Positions 25,620 through 34,751 are shown, numbered from the stretch's first letter. The stretch is 64,000 nucleotides of DNA from Rhizobium mongolense USDA 1844 (GCF_000419765.1 NZ_ATTQ01000015.1:62001-126000), one strand, 5' to 3'. Notes: generated from the letters alone by a model not told the origin. Program-made: numbers and translations.

Positions 25620-26094
25620 CGTCTTGAACCACCACCGTATCGGTCACGCGTGCGGCTGCCTCCTGACGCTTCTGGATTCGCTCGCGGGAGGAAACGCCCA
25701 AGAGATCGGCGATCCGCCAAATGACGTGGTCCTCCATCTCGCTGCGTTCGCCGTCGGCATAGACGATGTCCCAGAGAATGCCGATGAGTTCCAGCCGCTG
25801 CTCGGTATCGAGATGGCGTTTCAGGTCGGAGGTGAAGCGGTAATAGTCGACGGCGCTGCTCTCGGCTTCCTGGCCAGCCGCAATCACTGCCTCCAGCTGC
25901 TTTCCGTCAAGGCCGTATTGCTCCTTGAGCAGTTTGCGGAGCCGCTTCTTTTCGCTGTCCTTGATCTTACCATCCGCTTCCATCACCTGCATGCAGAGAG
26001 CGGCAACGGCAATGCGGGGATCGTCAGGGCTAAAACCCTTCTTGGGGTTGTTTGCAGTGAGATTTTGGAAGAATGCCTGAAAACGTTCGAACAT
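25609..26094 (-). CDS. TerB-like tellurite-resistance/DnaJ-N-like family protein
   Basis: A 161-residue, highly charged helical protein. The TerB/COG4103 pattern is clear: AVAALCMQVMEADGKIKDSEKKRLRKLL near residue 30 and LIGILWDIVYADGERSEMEDHVIWRIADLLGVS near residue 105, each carrying the Asp-Gly turn of the repeat. It has no signal peptide. In rhizobia such genes commonly lie behind hemY; there is no sign of a tellurite operon. The stop overlaps the amidotransferase start. Confidence 0.85.
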   Translation of the reverse strand: MFERFQAFFQNLTANNPKKGFSPDDPRIAVAALCMQVMEADGKIKDSEKKRLRKLLKEQYGLDGKQLEAVIAAGQEAESSAVDYYRFTSDLKRHLDTEQRLELIGILWDIVYADGERSEMEDHVIWRIADLLGVSSRERIQKRQEAAARVTDTVVVQDDVD

Positions 26095-26111
26095 GCGGAT
26101 TTCGTTCCATT

Positions 26112-27722
26112 TCAGAAAAGGCGGAGTCGTGTCTTGGGTTCCGGTTCCGCCTTCATGTTGCGAACGCCAGGGTCGTCCGGCATTCCATAAAAGGGTTTCG
26201 GCTCTGGCTGTGCGGTAACCGGCTCTGGCTGTTTGGAAGCCGTCGCGGGCAGGACAGGCTTCGGCGCAGAAGCAGGAGCCGGCCGAGCGGCCTCGGCAAT
26301 CGTTGCGGCGCGCTCCAGTTCAATGATGCGGTGATCGTTGGCCGGGCTTTCTGACCGTGTCTCGCGAACCGGCGGCAAGGTCTTCAGCGCGGCATCGATC
26401 AACACGGCGGAGCCGTCCTCGATTGGTCCCTCAAGCTGACCGAAGGGCGCCTTCCATTCGAAGGCGTCGAGACGGCCGGTGACGGGTGAGACGGGAAGCC
26501 ATTTGTCGGAAACGAAGCCGTCGGCCACCCAGGCCGGATCGCGCGGCGCCTTCAGCGCCTGCGCCAGCCAGTGGCGTACACGGCCTTGGTCGCCGGTCTC
26601 TGCTTCCTCGATATCAGCAAGCAGCAGGAAGGCCGCTTCACGCGGCTGCATGCGCGCTGCCGCTTCGGCCTTGGCCCGGGCCTTGGCGAACTCCTGCGCA
26701 TCGAGAGCCGCCTGTGCGACCACGAGCAGGGATTCGACATTGTTGGGGCGCAGGGCTTCCAGCCGTTCGGCTCGCTTCAGGCGATCGACGGTGGAATCGC
26801 CGCTTCGGGCAAGCACGTAAGTGCGGCCGATCTCGGGATGTGGCGCTGCCTTCCAGGCCTGCTCGAGGATCGAGGCGGCCTTGCGCAGCTTGTCCTCACG
26901 GAAAAGCGCCTTGGCGGCAATGATCGCAGCCGGTTCGAAATCGGCAATGAGCTTCAGCGCATGCATCGCGTCGTCGCGCGCACCGGCCGGATCGCCTTCC
27001 AGCTTGTCACTGGCGCGAGCCGTCAGCAGAACACCGCGCAAGCGTTCGGCATCCTGCTTTTCGACGACACGCGCGGCCTTCTGTCGCTCAAGAAGCAGGA
27101 TGGCGTCGTCCCAGCGGCCGGCCTGGCTGCGGTATTCGAGCGTCGCCTGTGCTGCCCAGGGCAGATAGGGCGCGTTGTCGGCTGCCTTTTCGGCATATTG
27201 GCGTGCGGCCTCGTTGGCGCCGAGGCGTTTGGCCTCGAGATAGAGCCCGCGAAGGCCGAGTTCACGCGTTTCCGGATCGTTGGCCATCGCTTCGAACTTG
27301 GCACGGGCTTCGTCATGCCGGCCTTCGATCAAGGCCGCCTGTGCTTCGAGCAGATTGATCAGCGGCTCCTGATCGGCGCGGATGAGGCCGCGGGACCGGG
27401 CTGCCATCTTGCGGGCAAGCAGGGCATTGCCGGCGCCGGCGGCGATAAGGCCGGTCGAGAGGGCCTGATAGCCGCGATCACGCTTGCGGGCGCGAAAATA
27501 GCGCGTCACGGAATGGGGCGACGTCCAGACCGTGCGAACAAGCCACCAGGCGATCATGACAACGGCAATCAGTGCGATAAGGCCGCTTGCCGCGACGATG
27601 AGCTTTGCCTGATAAAGCTGGCCTTCCCACACCAGCGAGAGATCGCCGGGGCGATCGGCAAGCCAGGAGAAGCCGTAGCCGAGAACGACGACGAGGACGA
27701 CGAAGACGACGAGACGGATCAT
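26112..27722 (-). CDS. HemY-like heme-biosynthesis-associated membrane protein
   Basis: A 536-residue protein. Two membrane helices (residues 1-20 and 40-62) make the HemY_N domain, then tetratricopeptide-like helical repeats run to about residue 420, with a Pro/Ala-rich tail. It is the alphaproteobacterial HemY that pairs with hemC-hemD, not the oxidase called HemY in Bacillus. Its exact part in heme synthesis is unproven. The mitofilin gene ends three bases upstream of its start, so they are surely co-transcribed. Confidence 0.9.
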   Translation of the reverse strand: MIRLVVFVVLVVVLGYGFSWLADRPGDLSLVWEGQLYQAKLIVAASGLIALIAVVMIAWWLVRTVWTSPHSVTRYFRARKRDRGYQALSTGLIAAGAGNALLARKMAARSRGLIRADQEPLINLLEAQAALIEGRHDEARAKFEAMANDPETRELGLRGLYLEAKRLGANEAARQYAEKAADNAPYLPWAAQATLEYRSQAGRWDDAILLLERQKAARVVEKQDAERLRGVLLTARASDKLEGDPAGARDDAMHALKLIADFEPAAIIAAKALFREDKLRKAASILEQAWKAAPHPEIGRTYVLARSGDSTVDRLKRAERLEALRPNNVESLLVVAQAALDAQEFAKARAKAEAAARMQPREAAFLLLADIEEAETGDQGRVRHWLAQALKAPRDPAWVADGFVSDKWLPVSPVTGRLDAFEWKAPFGQLEGPIEDGSAVLIDAALKTLPPVRETRSESPANDHRIIELERAATIAEAARPAPASAPKPVLPATASKQPEPVTAQPEPKPFYGMPDDPGVRNMKAEPEPKTRLRLF

Positions 27723-27725
27723 CGA

Positions 27726-28979
27726 TCAACCCTCCTTGCCGGCGCCGGAAATGGCCTTGGAGAGCGCACCACCCACCAGTTCCTCGACGCGGATGCGGGC
27801 TTCCAATGATTGTTTGAAGGCGGCGGAAGCCTGCTTTGCGTTCGAGGGCAAGTCGTTCCATTCGTTGGCAGCGCCCGGCAGGTCGCCGTTCTTCACCTTG
27901 TCTTCCATACGCGCCGCAATGGCCTCGACATTTTCGCCCTCGATGTTGCCGACAGGGCGCACGGTGACGAGCGACTTGGCACTCGCCATCAGCCGGTCCG
28001 ACCAGCTCTGGTTCGGATCCGCTTGGTTGACGGATTGAACGATGGCGGTCGCGACGTCGGGAACCTGGCGGATCAGTTCGGCGCGCGAGGGTACGCCGGT
28101 TTCGGCGAAATTACGGAGGTCGGCGACGGCGGGGTCGTCTGGCGAAACGCCGGCGAAAGTATCGAGCTCGGCCATAAAAGGTCCGCCGCGGTCGATCGCT
28201 GCCTTGAGGGCCGCAGCGGCGATCGCCTGCGCAACGGCAACATCCTGGCGTGGTTCGTTGAGCTTCTTTTCGGCTTCCTCCAGGCGCTTGATAATGTCGG
28301 CGCCGCTCGACGCCCGCTCTTCGGAGGTTTGAGAAAGGGATGTGCGCAACTGTTCTAGCTGAGTGGCCATGTCCGCGACCTTCTGGTTCAGCGCGTCGAC
28401 TTGCGGGGTGTCTACTTGCCCCGTCGCGGCAGGCGTCTTTGCCGCCGTTTCGAGAGCTGAGACACGCTTGTCGAGCGCATCGTCGCTGGTGTTCGGCGCT
28501 GCGGCGAGGCTGGCGATGGATTGCTTGAGGCCGTCGATTTCAGCCGAAAGCCTGGCGGTTTCATCCAGCGCGGTCTGGGGTGGGGAAGACGTCGGAAGGT
28601 AGCCGGCATATTGGATCACGCCAGCACCTAGCAGGGCAACGAGGCCGCCGAAAATACCGGCGGCAATCAGACCCGACGTCGTTCCGCCGCGCGGCTTTTG
28701 CCGGACGGGCTCGGGGTCCGTTGCCATTTCCGGCTGACTGGGCTCCCCCGAGATGGCGGCGTGCCCGGCCGTCTCCTCAGCCAATGGTTCTTTTTCCGGA
28801 TCGATGGATGCCTCTAGGTCCGCTGTCGCTTTGTCTGCGTCGGGAGCGCCGGCGTCAGGGGCGCTTGCTTCGGATGTCTTCACGGTATCGGCTGCTGCCG
28901 CAATTTTCTGCGCTTCCAGATCGATCGTGACCGGCTCGTCGGCGTTTTTCGAATGACGTGGCGGATTTCCCGATACCAT
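27726..28979 (-). CDS. Mitofilin (Mic60)-like membrane protein
   Basis: A 417-residue protein: an acidic, disordered N-terminus of about 105 residues, one membrane helix (GLIAAGIFGGLVALLGAGV), a coiled-coil section (about 150-250, with heptad-like LNQKVADMATQLEQLRTSLS), and a C-terminal region with the mitofilin-like VRPVGNIEGENVEAIAARMEDKV. Alphaproteobacterial Mic60 genes lie beside hem genes, as here, and shape the inner membrane. GAGG stands five bases before the ATG at 28979; an ATG at 29000 is the other option. Confidence 0.82.
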   Translation of the reverse strand: MVSGNPPRHSKNADEPVTIDLEAQKIAAAADTVKTSEASAPDAGAPDADKATADLEASIDPEKEPLAEETAGHAAISGEPSQPEMATDPEPVRQKPRGGTTSGLIAAGIFGGLVALLGAGVIQYAGYLPTSSPPQTALDETARLSAEIDGLKQSIASLAAAPNTSDDALDKRVSALETAAKTPAATGQVDTPQVDALNQKVADMATQLEQLRTSLSQTSEERASSGADIIKRLEEAEKKLNEPRQDVAVAQAIAAAALKAAIDRGGPFMAELDTFAGVSPDDPAVADLRNFAETGVPSRAELIRQVPDVATAIVQSVNQADPNQSWSDRLMASAKSLVTVRPVGNIEGENVEAIAARMEDKVKNGDLPGAANEWNDLPSNAKQASAAFKQSLEARIRVEELVGGALSKAISGAGKEG

Positions 28980-29068
28980 GCGTACCTCATTTTCCTGCAT
29001 CGCAACGAAACTAGTCAGTGATGCCAGTTATGGAAAGAGGTTAGATCAAATTTGGGCGCGTAAGGCCT

Positions 29069-29773
29069 TCAAAGAAGCGACAGAAGGCTTCCCTCATCCG
29101 GCAATGCTGCGATGCGAAGATTTCTGCAAAGTGAAGCCGGGACTGCCGCGGCAACGGATGTGCTGAGGCAAAGGATGAGGGCCTGATTGAGCCAGCCGGG
29201 CTCCGATTGGGCCTCGACGAGACGGAAAAAACGGGCTGCGGTCTGGCGGGAGTAAAGGAGAATGGCCCCCGGCGGCGGGATCAATGCTTCTCGCAGGGCC
29301 TCCGGCTCAGGTTCTCTTGGCTGCATCCGATAACACTGGACGACATCGACCTTCAGTCCCAGCGCCTGTGCGCTGCGCTCGAACGTCTCTGCGCGGGGCG
29401 AACCGGCGAGATAGGTGACAGATTCCTGCGTCTGCTGCGCGATCAGCTCCGCCAGTTGCGCACCGTCGCCCGCCGAGGCTAAGACCGAAGCAAATCCCAC
29501 CCCTTTGGCTTCGTTTGCGCTCGCTTTGCCAACGGCGAACACCGGCCGGCGGCGATAAGGCTTGAGGTCTGTTCCTGACGAGGCCAGCGCACGGACAGCT
29601 TCCGCGCTTGTAATGGCGATAGGGCCGTGGCTCCTTGCCAACGCATCCATAGCGGTCTGGCCATCATGCATGGGCTGCGAGAGCGGCAGCAATACCGGCT
29701 CATGCCCCATGCCGCGTAACCTTTTGGCGGTTCGCTCCCCCGAACGCAGCGGACGGGTGACGAGCACACGCAT
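29069..29773 (-). CDS. hemD: Uroporphyrinogen-III synthase
   Basis: A 234-residue enzyme with the HemD pattern: MRVLVTRPLRSGERTAKRL at the start, FAVGKASANEAKGVGF near residue 78, VTYLAGSPRAETFERSA near residue 118, and the LYSRQTAARFF segment near residue 175. It closes hydroxymethylbilane to uroporphyrinogen III. The family is poorly conserved, so the call leans on the place: it starts six bases after hemC stops, on the same strand. Confidence 0.9.
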   Translation of the reverse strand: MRVLVTRPLRSGERTAKRLRGMGHEPVLLPLSQPMHDGQTAMDALARSHGPIAITSAEAVRALASSGTDLKPYRRRPVFAVGKASANEAKGVGFASVLASAGDGAQLAELIAQQTQESVTYLAGSPRAETFERSAQALGLKVDVVQCYRMQPREPEPEALREALIPPPGAILLYSRQTAARFFRLVEAQSEPGWLNQALILCLSTSVAAAVPASLCRNLRIAALPDEGSLLSLL

Positions 29774-29779
29774 CGTGCG

Positions 29780-30709
29780 TCAGCTCCAGTCGTCGAAGAA
29801 GCTGCTGCCGGCGCGGGCGCGGATGTCTTGTCCGGCGCGGGTGCCGAGCGCTGCGGCATCGCGCCGATTGCCATCGATGGTGACCGAGTGCTGGTTGCGA
29901 CCATCCGGCGTGATGATCAGGCCTGAGAATTTGAGCCGATCGCCTTCGCAAATCGCATATCCGCCGATCGGCGTGCGGCAGGAGCCGTCGAGCGCCGCAA
30001 GGAAAGCGCGCTCACACGAGACGGCGTCGTGGGTCGCCGGGTCGTTGATGGCGGCCAACAGATCATCGGTGCGCTGATCGCCAATACGGCTTTCGATGCA
30101 GATCGCGCCTTGCGCGGGAGCCGGCGGGAAGGTGTCGGGATCGAGAATGTCGGTAATCACCTCGACCTTGCCAAGACGCTTCAGGCCCGCGAGCGCCAAC
30201 AGCGTCGCATCGACCTGGCCTTCATCCAGCTTGCGCAGGCGGGTTTCCACAGCCCCCCGGAAGGTTATCACTTTGATATCCGGCCGCATGCGGCGGATCA
30301 GAGCCTGGCGGCGCAGCGATGCCGACCCGACCGTTGCGCCATGCGGCAGCTCGATCAGTTTTGGCGCCGTGCGGCCGATTACCGCATCGCGGATGTCTTC
30401 GCGCGGCAGATAGGCGGAGAGATGAAGCCCTTCCGGCAAAACCGTCGGCATGTCCTTGGCGGAATGGACGGCGAAATCGAGGTCGCCGCTTGCAAGCTTT
30501 TCTTCCAGTTCCTGGGTGAAAAGACCCTTACCGCCGATCTCGGCAAGCGGACGGTCGGTAATGCGGTCGCCTTTCGTCGTCAGCACAACGATCTCGAACA
30601 TTTCCTCCGGCATTCCGTGCGCTGCCATCAGCCGATCGCGCGCTTCGTGAGCCTGAGCAAGGGCCAGCGGGCTGCCCCGTGTTCCGATCCGGAAAGGTTT
30701 TGTTTGCAT
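29780..30709 (-). CDS. hemC: Hydroxymethylbilane synthase (porphobilinogen deaminase)
   Basis: A 309-residue enzyme. The Arg-rich active-site parts RIGTRGSPLALAQ (start), HSAKDMPT, and SLRRQALIRRMRP are visible, and the dipyrromethane-cofactor Cys is in LDGSCRTPIGGYA. It joins four porphobilinogen units. It is the first gene of the minus-strand hem group and is divergent from tsaD across 72 bases. Confidence 0.96.
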   Translation of the reverse strand: MQTKPFRIGTRGSPLALAQAHEARDRLMAAHGMPEEMFEIVVLTTKGDRITDRPLAEIGGKGLFTQELEEKLASGDLDFAVHSAKDMPTVLPEGLHLSAYLPREDIRDAVIGRTAPKLIELPHGATVGSASLRRQALIRRMRPDIKVITFRGAVETRLRKLDEGQVDATLLALAGLKRLGKVEVITDILDPDTFPPAPAQGAICIESRIGDQRTDDLLAAINDPATHDAVSCERAFLAALDGSCRTPIGGYAICEGDRLKFSGLIITPDGRNQHSVTIDGNRRDAAALGTRAGQDIRARAGSSFFDDWS

Positions 30710-30781
30710 CCGCTTCGATCCGTTGTTACCGGAAGTTCTCGTAACCGGGTTTTACACCCATCGCAATCAACGACAGGCTTC

Positions 30782-31879
30782 ATGGCTCCCTTTCTACGCA
30801 TCCTCGGCATCGAAACAAGCTGCGACGAGACTGCCGCGGCTGTCGTCGAACGCGATGCGGACGGGCGTTCGAAGGTGCTTTCCGACGTCGTCTTGAGCCA
30901 ATTGGACGAGCATAGCGCCTATGGTGGCGTGGTGCCAGAGATAGCCGCGCGTGCCCATGTCGAGGCACTCGATACGCTGATCGACGAGGCGTTGCAGCGC
31001 GCCAATGTGTCGCTCTGCGAAGTCGATGCGATTGCTGCGACCTCCGGACCGGGATTGATCGGCGGGTTGCTCGTCGGCCTGATGACCGGCAAGGCGATCG
31101 CCAAGGCCGCCGGCAAGCCGCTTTATGCCGTAAACCATCTCGAAGGCCATGCGCTGACGGCGCGGCTAACGGACGGGCTTTCCTTTCCCTACCTGATGCT
31201 GCTTGTGTCGGGTGGTCATACGCAGCTCATCCTCGTGCGCGGCATTGGCCAATACGAACGCTGGGGAACGACGATCGACGATGCGCTTGGCGAGGCCTTC
31301 GACAAGACGGCGAAGCTGCTCGGGCTGCCTTATCCCGGCGGACCCCAGGTGGAGGAGGTAGCGAAGACGGGTAACCCGGACCGCTTCGATTTCCCGCGGC
31401 CGCTCGTCGGTGAAGCGCGGCTCGATTTCTCCTTTTCGGGCTTGAAGACGGCGGTCCGGCAGACCGCGACGGATATCGCACCGCTGACGGAGCAAGATGT
31501 CGCCGATATCTGCGCTTCATTTCAGAGGGCGATTTCGAGGACTCTGAAGGATCGCATCGGCCGTGGATTACAGCGCTTCACGGCGGAGTTTCCGCATCTA
31601 AACGAGCAGCCGGCCCTGGTGGTCGCGGGCGGCGTCGCCGCCAACCTCGAAGTACGCGCCACGCTACAGGCGCTCTGTGATAAATACGCCTTCCGCTTCA
31701 TCGCGCCGCCGCTGAGATTGTGCACCGACAATGCAGTGATGATCGCCTGGGCTGGCCTCGAGCGCATGGCGACAGGCGTTGCGCCGGATGATCTCGATGT
31801 GCAGCCGCGCTCGCGCTGGCCGTTGGATTCGAATGCGGAAGCGCTGATCAGCTACGGAAAGCGGGGAGCAAAGGCATGA
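30782..31879 (+). CDS. tsaD: tRNA threonylcarbamoyladenosine synthase subunit TsaD
   Basis: A 365-residue Kae1/Qri7-type ATPase with GIETSCDETAAAVV near the start and the metal-binding H-x3-H in NHLEGHALTARL, followed by LVSGGHTQLILV. With TsaB, TsaC and TsaE it makes t6A37 in tRNAs that read ANN codons. The ATG at 30782 gives MAPFLRILGIETSCDE; a long upstream frame runs antisense through hemC and is not part of the gene. It overlaps gpsA by four bases. Confidence 0.96.
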   Translation: MAPFLRILGIETSCDETAAAVVERDADGRSKVLSDVVLSQLDEHSAYGGVVPEIAARAHVEALDTLIDEALQRANVSLCEVDAIAATSGPGLIGGLLVGLMTGKAIAKAAGKPLYAVNHLEGHALTARLTDGLSFPYLMLLVSGGHTQLILVRGIGQYERWGTTIDDALGEAFDKTAKLLGLPYPGGPQVEEVAKTGNPDRFDFPRPLVGEARLDFSFSGLKTAVRQTATDIAPLTEQDVADICASFQRAISRTLKDRIGRGLQRFTAEFPHLNEQPALVVAGGVAANLEVRATLQALCDKYAFRFIAPPLRLCTDNAVMIAWAGLERMATGVAPDDLDVQPRSRWPLDSNAEALISYGKRGAKA

Positions 31880-32859
31880 GCGAACGGATTGCCATCGTTG
31901 GCGCGGGCGCTTTCGGAACGGCGCTTGCCGCAGTCATTGCGCTCACCGGCCGCAGCCGGGTCACTCTCGTCGGCCGCGACCCTGCGCTGATGGCCGATCT
32001 GAAGGCCGAACGGCTGCATGATGCGGTTCTTCCCGGCATTGAGCTGCCGGAAGCACTGGAATTCTCGGCAGAAGCCGATTCGATCGACGATGCCGATGTC
32101 GTGCTTTTCGCCATGCCGTCGCAGGCGCAGGCGGATGCGGCCCGGCAGTATGGCCCTTACCTCGCCAGGGACGCGATCGTCGTAACCTGTGCCAAGGGCA
32201 TCGAGCGGGCGACCGGCAATTTGTTGACAGACATGCTGGAGCGCGAATTGCCGCAGCATCGCGTCGCGGTGCTTTCGGGGCCGGGTTTTGCATCCGACAT
32301 CGCCAAAGGACTGCCGACCGCTATGGTAATTGCGGCATCGGACGTGGCTGTTGCCGAGCGGCTGGCGCAGGCGATTTCGGGCAGGACCTTCCGGCTCTAT
32401 CCGTCGTCCGACCGTATCGGCGTGCAGCTTGGTGGTGCGCTGAAGAATGTATTGGCGATCGCCTGTGGTATCGTCGAAGGCTGCGGCATCGGCGATTCTG
32501 CGCGCGCAGCGCTGATCGCGCGCGGGCTGGCGGAAATGTCGCGCCTCGTCGTTGCCAAGGGCGGGCAGGCAGATACGGTGCGCGGGCTTTCCGGGCTGGG
32601 CGATCTTGTCCTGACGGCGACGAGCCATCAGTCGCGCAACTTGCGCTTCGGCATTGCGCTTGGCCGCGGCGAAAAGGCCGATCCTTTGCAAGGCGAATTG
32701 GTGGAAGGTGCCTTTGCGGCGGCCGTCGCCTCGCGGCTGGCGGAAGAGCTCGGCATCGGGATGCCGATCACGGACGCCGTCTCGGCGATCATCGAAGGTA
32801 AACTCAGCATCACCGAGGCAATCGACCAATTGATGACACGTCCGATTACGACCGAATAG
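31876..32859 (+). CDS. gpsA: Glycerol-3-phosphate dehydrogenase [NAD(P)+]
   Basis: A 327-residue enzyme with the nucleotide loop VGAGAFGTALA near residue 7, the catalytic Lys in LGGALKNVLAIACG, and the segment GLSGLGDLVLTATS. It reduces dihydroxyacetone phosphate to glycerol-3-phosphate for phospholipid synthesis. Its start overlaps the tsaD stop (ATGA). Confidence 0.95.
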   Translation: MSERIAIVGAGAFGTALAAVIALTGRSRVTLVGRDPALMADLKAERLHDAVLPGIELPEALEFSAEADSIDDADVVLFAMPSQAQADAARQYGPYLARDAIVVTCAKGIERATGNLLTDMLERELPQHRVAVLSGPGFASDIAKGLPTAMVIAASDVAVAERLAQAISGRTFRLYPSSDRIGVQLGGALKNVLAIACGIVEGCGIGDSARAALIARGLAEMSRLVVAKGGQADTVRGLSGLGDLVLTATSHQSRNLRFGIALGRGEKADPLQGELVEGAFAAAVASRLAEELGIGMPITDAVSAIIEGKLSITEAIDQLMTRPITTE

Positions 32860-32868
32860 GAGACAGAC

Positions 32869-33162
32869 ATGCTATTTGCCCTTCTCTGCAAGGACAAGCC
32901 GGGGCACCTCAACACACGCATGGAAACGCGCGCGGCGCATTTGGAATATCTGAACAAGCTGAATGCCGAAGGCGCGCTCACCATGGCCGGACCGTTCCTC
33001 GACGGTGAAGGCAAGCCCTGCGGCAGCTTGGTCATGGTAAAGGCCGATACGGCGGAAGCAGCCAAGGCATTCGCCGATGCCGATCCCTATGCGAAGGCAG
33101 GACTTTTCGAGAGTGTCGAGATCAAGCCCTTCAACTGGGTCTTCAACAATCCGGAGGCATAA
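32869..33162 (+). CDS. YciI family protein
   Basis: A 97-residue single-domain protein with the YciI pattern RAAHLEYLNKL, AGPFLDG, and FADADPYAKAG (Asp-Ala-Asp-Pro near residue 65). YciI-like proteins adopt a ferredoxin-like fold and are often small enzymes or ligand binders; the role is unknown. It follows gpsA by nine bases and precedes the EVE gene by two, so it is in the tsaD operon. Confidence 0.88.
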   Translation: MLFALLCKDKPGHLNTRMETRAAHLEYLNKLNAEGALTMAGPFLDGEGKPCGSLVMVKADTAEAAKAFADADPYAKAGLFESVEIKPFNWVFNNPEA

Positions 33163-33164
33163 GG

Positions 33165-33596
33165 ATGGCCCATTGGCTCTATAAATCCGAACCTTCCTCC
33201 TGGTCCTGGGAGCAGCAGAAGGCCGCAGGCGAAAAAGGTACGGAGTGGACGGGCGTCCGCAATTATCTCGCTCGCAACAACATGCGCGCCATGCAGATCG
33301 GCGACAAAGGCTTCTTCTACCACTCGAATGACGGCCTGGAGATCGTCGGCATCGTCGAGGTCTGCACGTTGTCGCATCCCGATTCGACGGCGAAGGGTGA
33401 CGATCGCTGGGATTGCGTCGATATCCGCGCTGTGTGCGATATGCCCAAGCCCGTGACGCTGAAGGATGTCAAGGCGAATGAGAAACTTTCGAAGATGGCG
33501 CTTGTGACCTCGATGCGCCTTTCGGTCCAGCCGGTGACAGATGACGAGTGGCTCGAAGTCTGCCGCATGGGTGGCCTCGACAATCTGCCGCGCTGA
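33165..33596 (+). CDS. EVE domain protein (thymocyte nuclear protein 1-like)
   Basis: A 143-residue protein that is one EVE domain. The start MAHWLYKSEPSSWSWEQQ, the WTGVRNYLARNNMRAMQIGDKGFFYHS stretch and the last helix near DDEWLEVCRMGGL are the family's key parts. EVE domains bind modified bases in DNA or RNA in other proteins. The gene sits in the tsaD operon close to a methyltransferase gene, a usual rhizobial order. Confidence 0.92.
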   Translation: MAHWLYKSEPSSWSWEQQKAAGEKGTEWTGVRNYLARNNMRAMQIGDKGFFYHSNDGLEIVGIVEVCTLSHPDSTAKGDDRWDCVDIRAVCDMPKPVTLKDVKANEKLSKMALVTSMRLSVQPVTDDEWLEVCRMGGLDNLPR

Positions 33597-33601
33597 CCGC
33601 A

Positions 33602-34249
33602 TTGAAGACCGACCCGGAAATCTTCATCCGCGCCAATACGAAACTGATCACGCCGCCGCACGTGCCGGAAATCCGGTTGCACCTGGCGAACGAAGCGCAT
33701 GAGCTTTGGCTTAAGACGGAGGAGGAACTGGCGGAGATCGGCCTGCCGCCGCCGTTCTGGGCCTTTGCCTGGGCGGGTGGACAGGGACTTGCGCGATATA
33801 TTCTCGATCATCCGGAGAAGGTGCGGACTAAGCGCGTTTTCGACTTCGCAACAGGTTCGGGGATCGTCGCGATCGCGGCGAAGATGGCGGGTGCGGTGGC
33901 GGTAAAGGCGGCTGATATCGATCCATGGGCTGAAACGGCCGTGCGGCTTAATGCTGCTGCCAATGGGGTCTCGGTCGATTTCAGCGGCGCCGATTTCGTC
34001 GGCAAGCCCGTCCATGCCGATATCGTCCTGGCGGGCGACGTGTTCTATGACCGCGTCTTTGCGGACGCCCTCGTTCCGTGGTTCGACCGGCTGGCCAGCG
34101 AAGGCAAGGAGGTTCTGGTCGGCGATCCGGGACGGGCCTATTTGCCCAAGGAGCGGCTGGAGTTTTGCGCCATCTACGAAGTGCCGGTAACGCGGGCGCT
34201 CGAAGACAGCGAGAACAAAAAGACGACAGTCTGGCGGTTCAAGGCCTGA
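33602..34249 (+). CDS. Class I SAM-dependent methyltransferase (ETFB lysine methyltransferase-like)
   Basis: A 215-residue methyltransferase with the SAM loop DFATGSGIVAIAAKMAGA near residue 78, the acidic end of beta-2 in AADIDPWAE, and the product-like GDVFYDR motif near residue 145. The best start is a TTG at 33602 (no ATG is in frame before the conserved part, and no strong ribosome site is seen). The family acts on protein lysines such as electron-transfer flavoprotein beta in some bacteria. It overlaps, tail to tail, the next gene by 11 bases. Confidence 0.85.
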   Translation: MKTDPEIFIRANTKLITPPHVPEIRLHLANEAHELWLKTEEELAEIGLPPPFWAFAWAGGQGLARYILDHPEKVRTKRVFDFATGSGIVAIAAKMAGAVAVKAADIDPWAETAVRLNAAANGVSVDFSGADFVGKPVHADIVLAGDVFYDRVFADALVPWFDRLASEGKEVLVGDPGRAYLPKERLEFCAIYEVPVTRALEDSENKKTTVWRFKA

Positions 34250-34724
34250 TGACGCAGACGCCGGCCTCGTAGCTGCAAGGATCGGCCTGCACGGCAACGT
34301 CGATCACTTTGGACCTGGGTGCGAGCGGATCGACCTGCGGCGCACCGTAAAGTGCATAACCGTTCGCCCCGAAATAGGTGCCGCCTTCCGTTTGGTAAGC
34401 ATAGGAGCCAGCGTAGGTGCCATTGTAATCATAGGGGAGAGGCCGTGGCGATCCGGCGATAGCGCTGCGGATGCGGTAGCCGTTCGATGACGGGGAGAAA
34501 TCCTTGAGGCGAACATAACGGCTATGGCCGTGGCCATGAGGGCGATGATGACCGCCGAACCAGGGTTTGATGGTGTTTGCCCACTTGGCGTTGTTTACCC
34601 ACTTGGCGTTGTTTGCCCAATGAGTCACGCCACGATGATGCCCAGCACGCTCGCCCGCCGTGGCAGGAAGCGCAATCAGGGCACACAACACCAGCGGAAA
34701 GACTTTCGACATACGCTGGAACAT
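34239..34724 (-). CDS. Secreted hypothetical protein with Trp-Asn repeats
   Basis: A 161-residue protein with a signal peptide (MSKVFPLVLCALIALPATAG, residues 5-24, cut near AGER). The mature start carries three near-copies of WANNAK (WANNAKWVNNAKWANTIK) coded by an 18-bp tandem repeat, then a His-rich patch HHRPHGHGHSR, and a Tyr/Gly-rich end with two Cys (DPCSYEAGVCVIRP). GGAGG nine bases upstream fixes the ATG at 34724. The function is unknown; the His patch could bind metal. Confidence 0.7.
   Translation of the reverse strand: MFQRMSKVFPLVLCALIALPATAGERAGHHRGVTHWANNAKWVNNAKWANTIKPWFGGHHRPHGHGHSRYVRLKDFSPSSNGYRIRSAIAGSPRPLPYDYNGTYAGSYAYQTEGGTYFGANGYALYGAPQVDPLAPRSKVIDVAVQADPCSYEAGVCVIRP
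34572..34625 (-). repeat. 18-bp tandem repeat, three imperfect copies
   Basis: Units at 34572-34589, 34590-34607 and 34608-34625 share GTTTNCCCA. They code for the WANNAK-like repeats of the secreted protein; the reading frame is kept (18 = 6 codons). Confidence 0.8.
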
Positions 34725-34751
34725 CAGACGCAACCTCCGGAAATCCGATCG

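Noticed and set aside
30029..30781. Extra 250 codons in front of tsaD
   Set aside because: They run antisense through hemC; the conserved TsaD start is at 30782.
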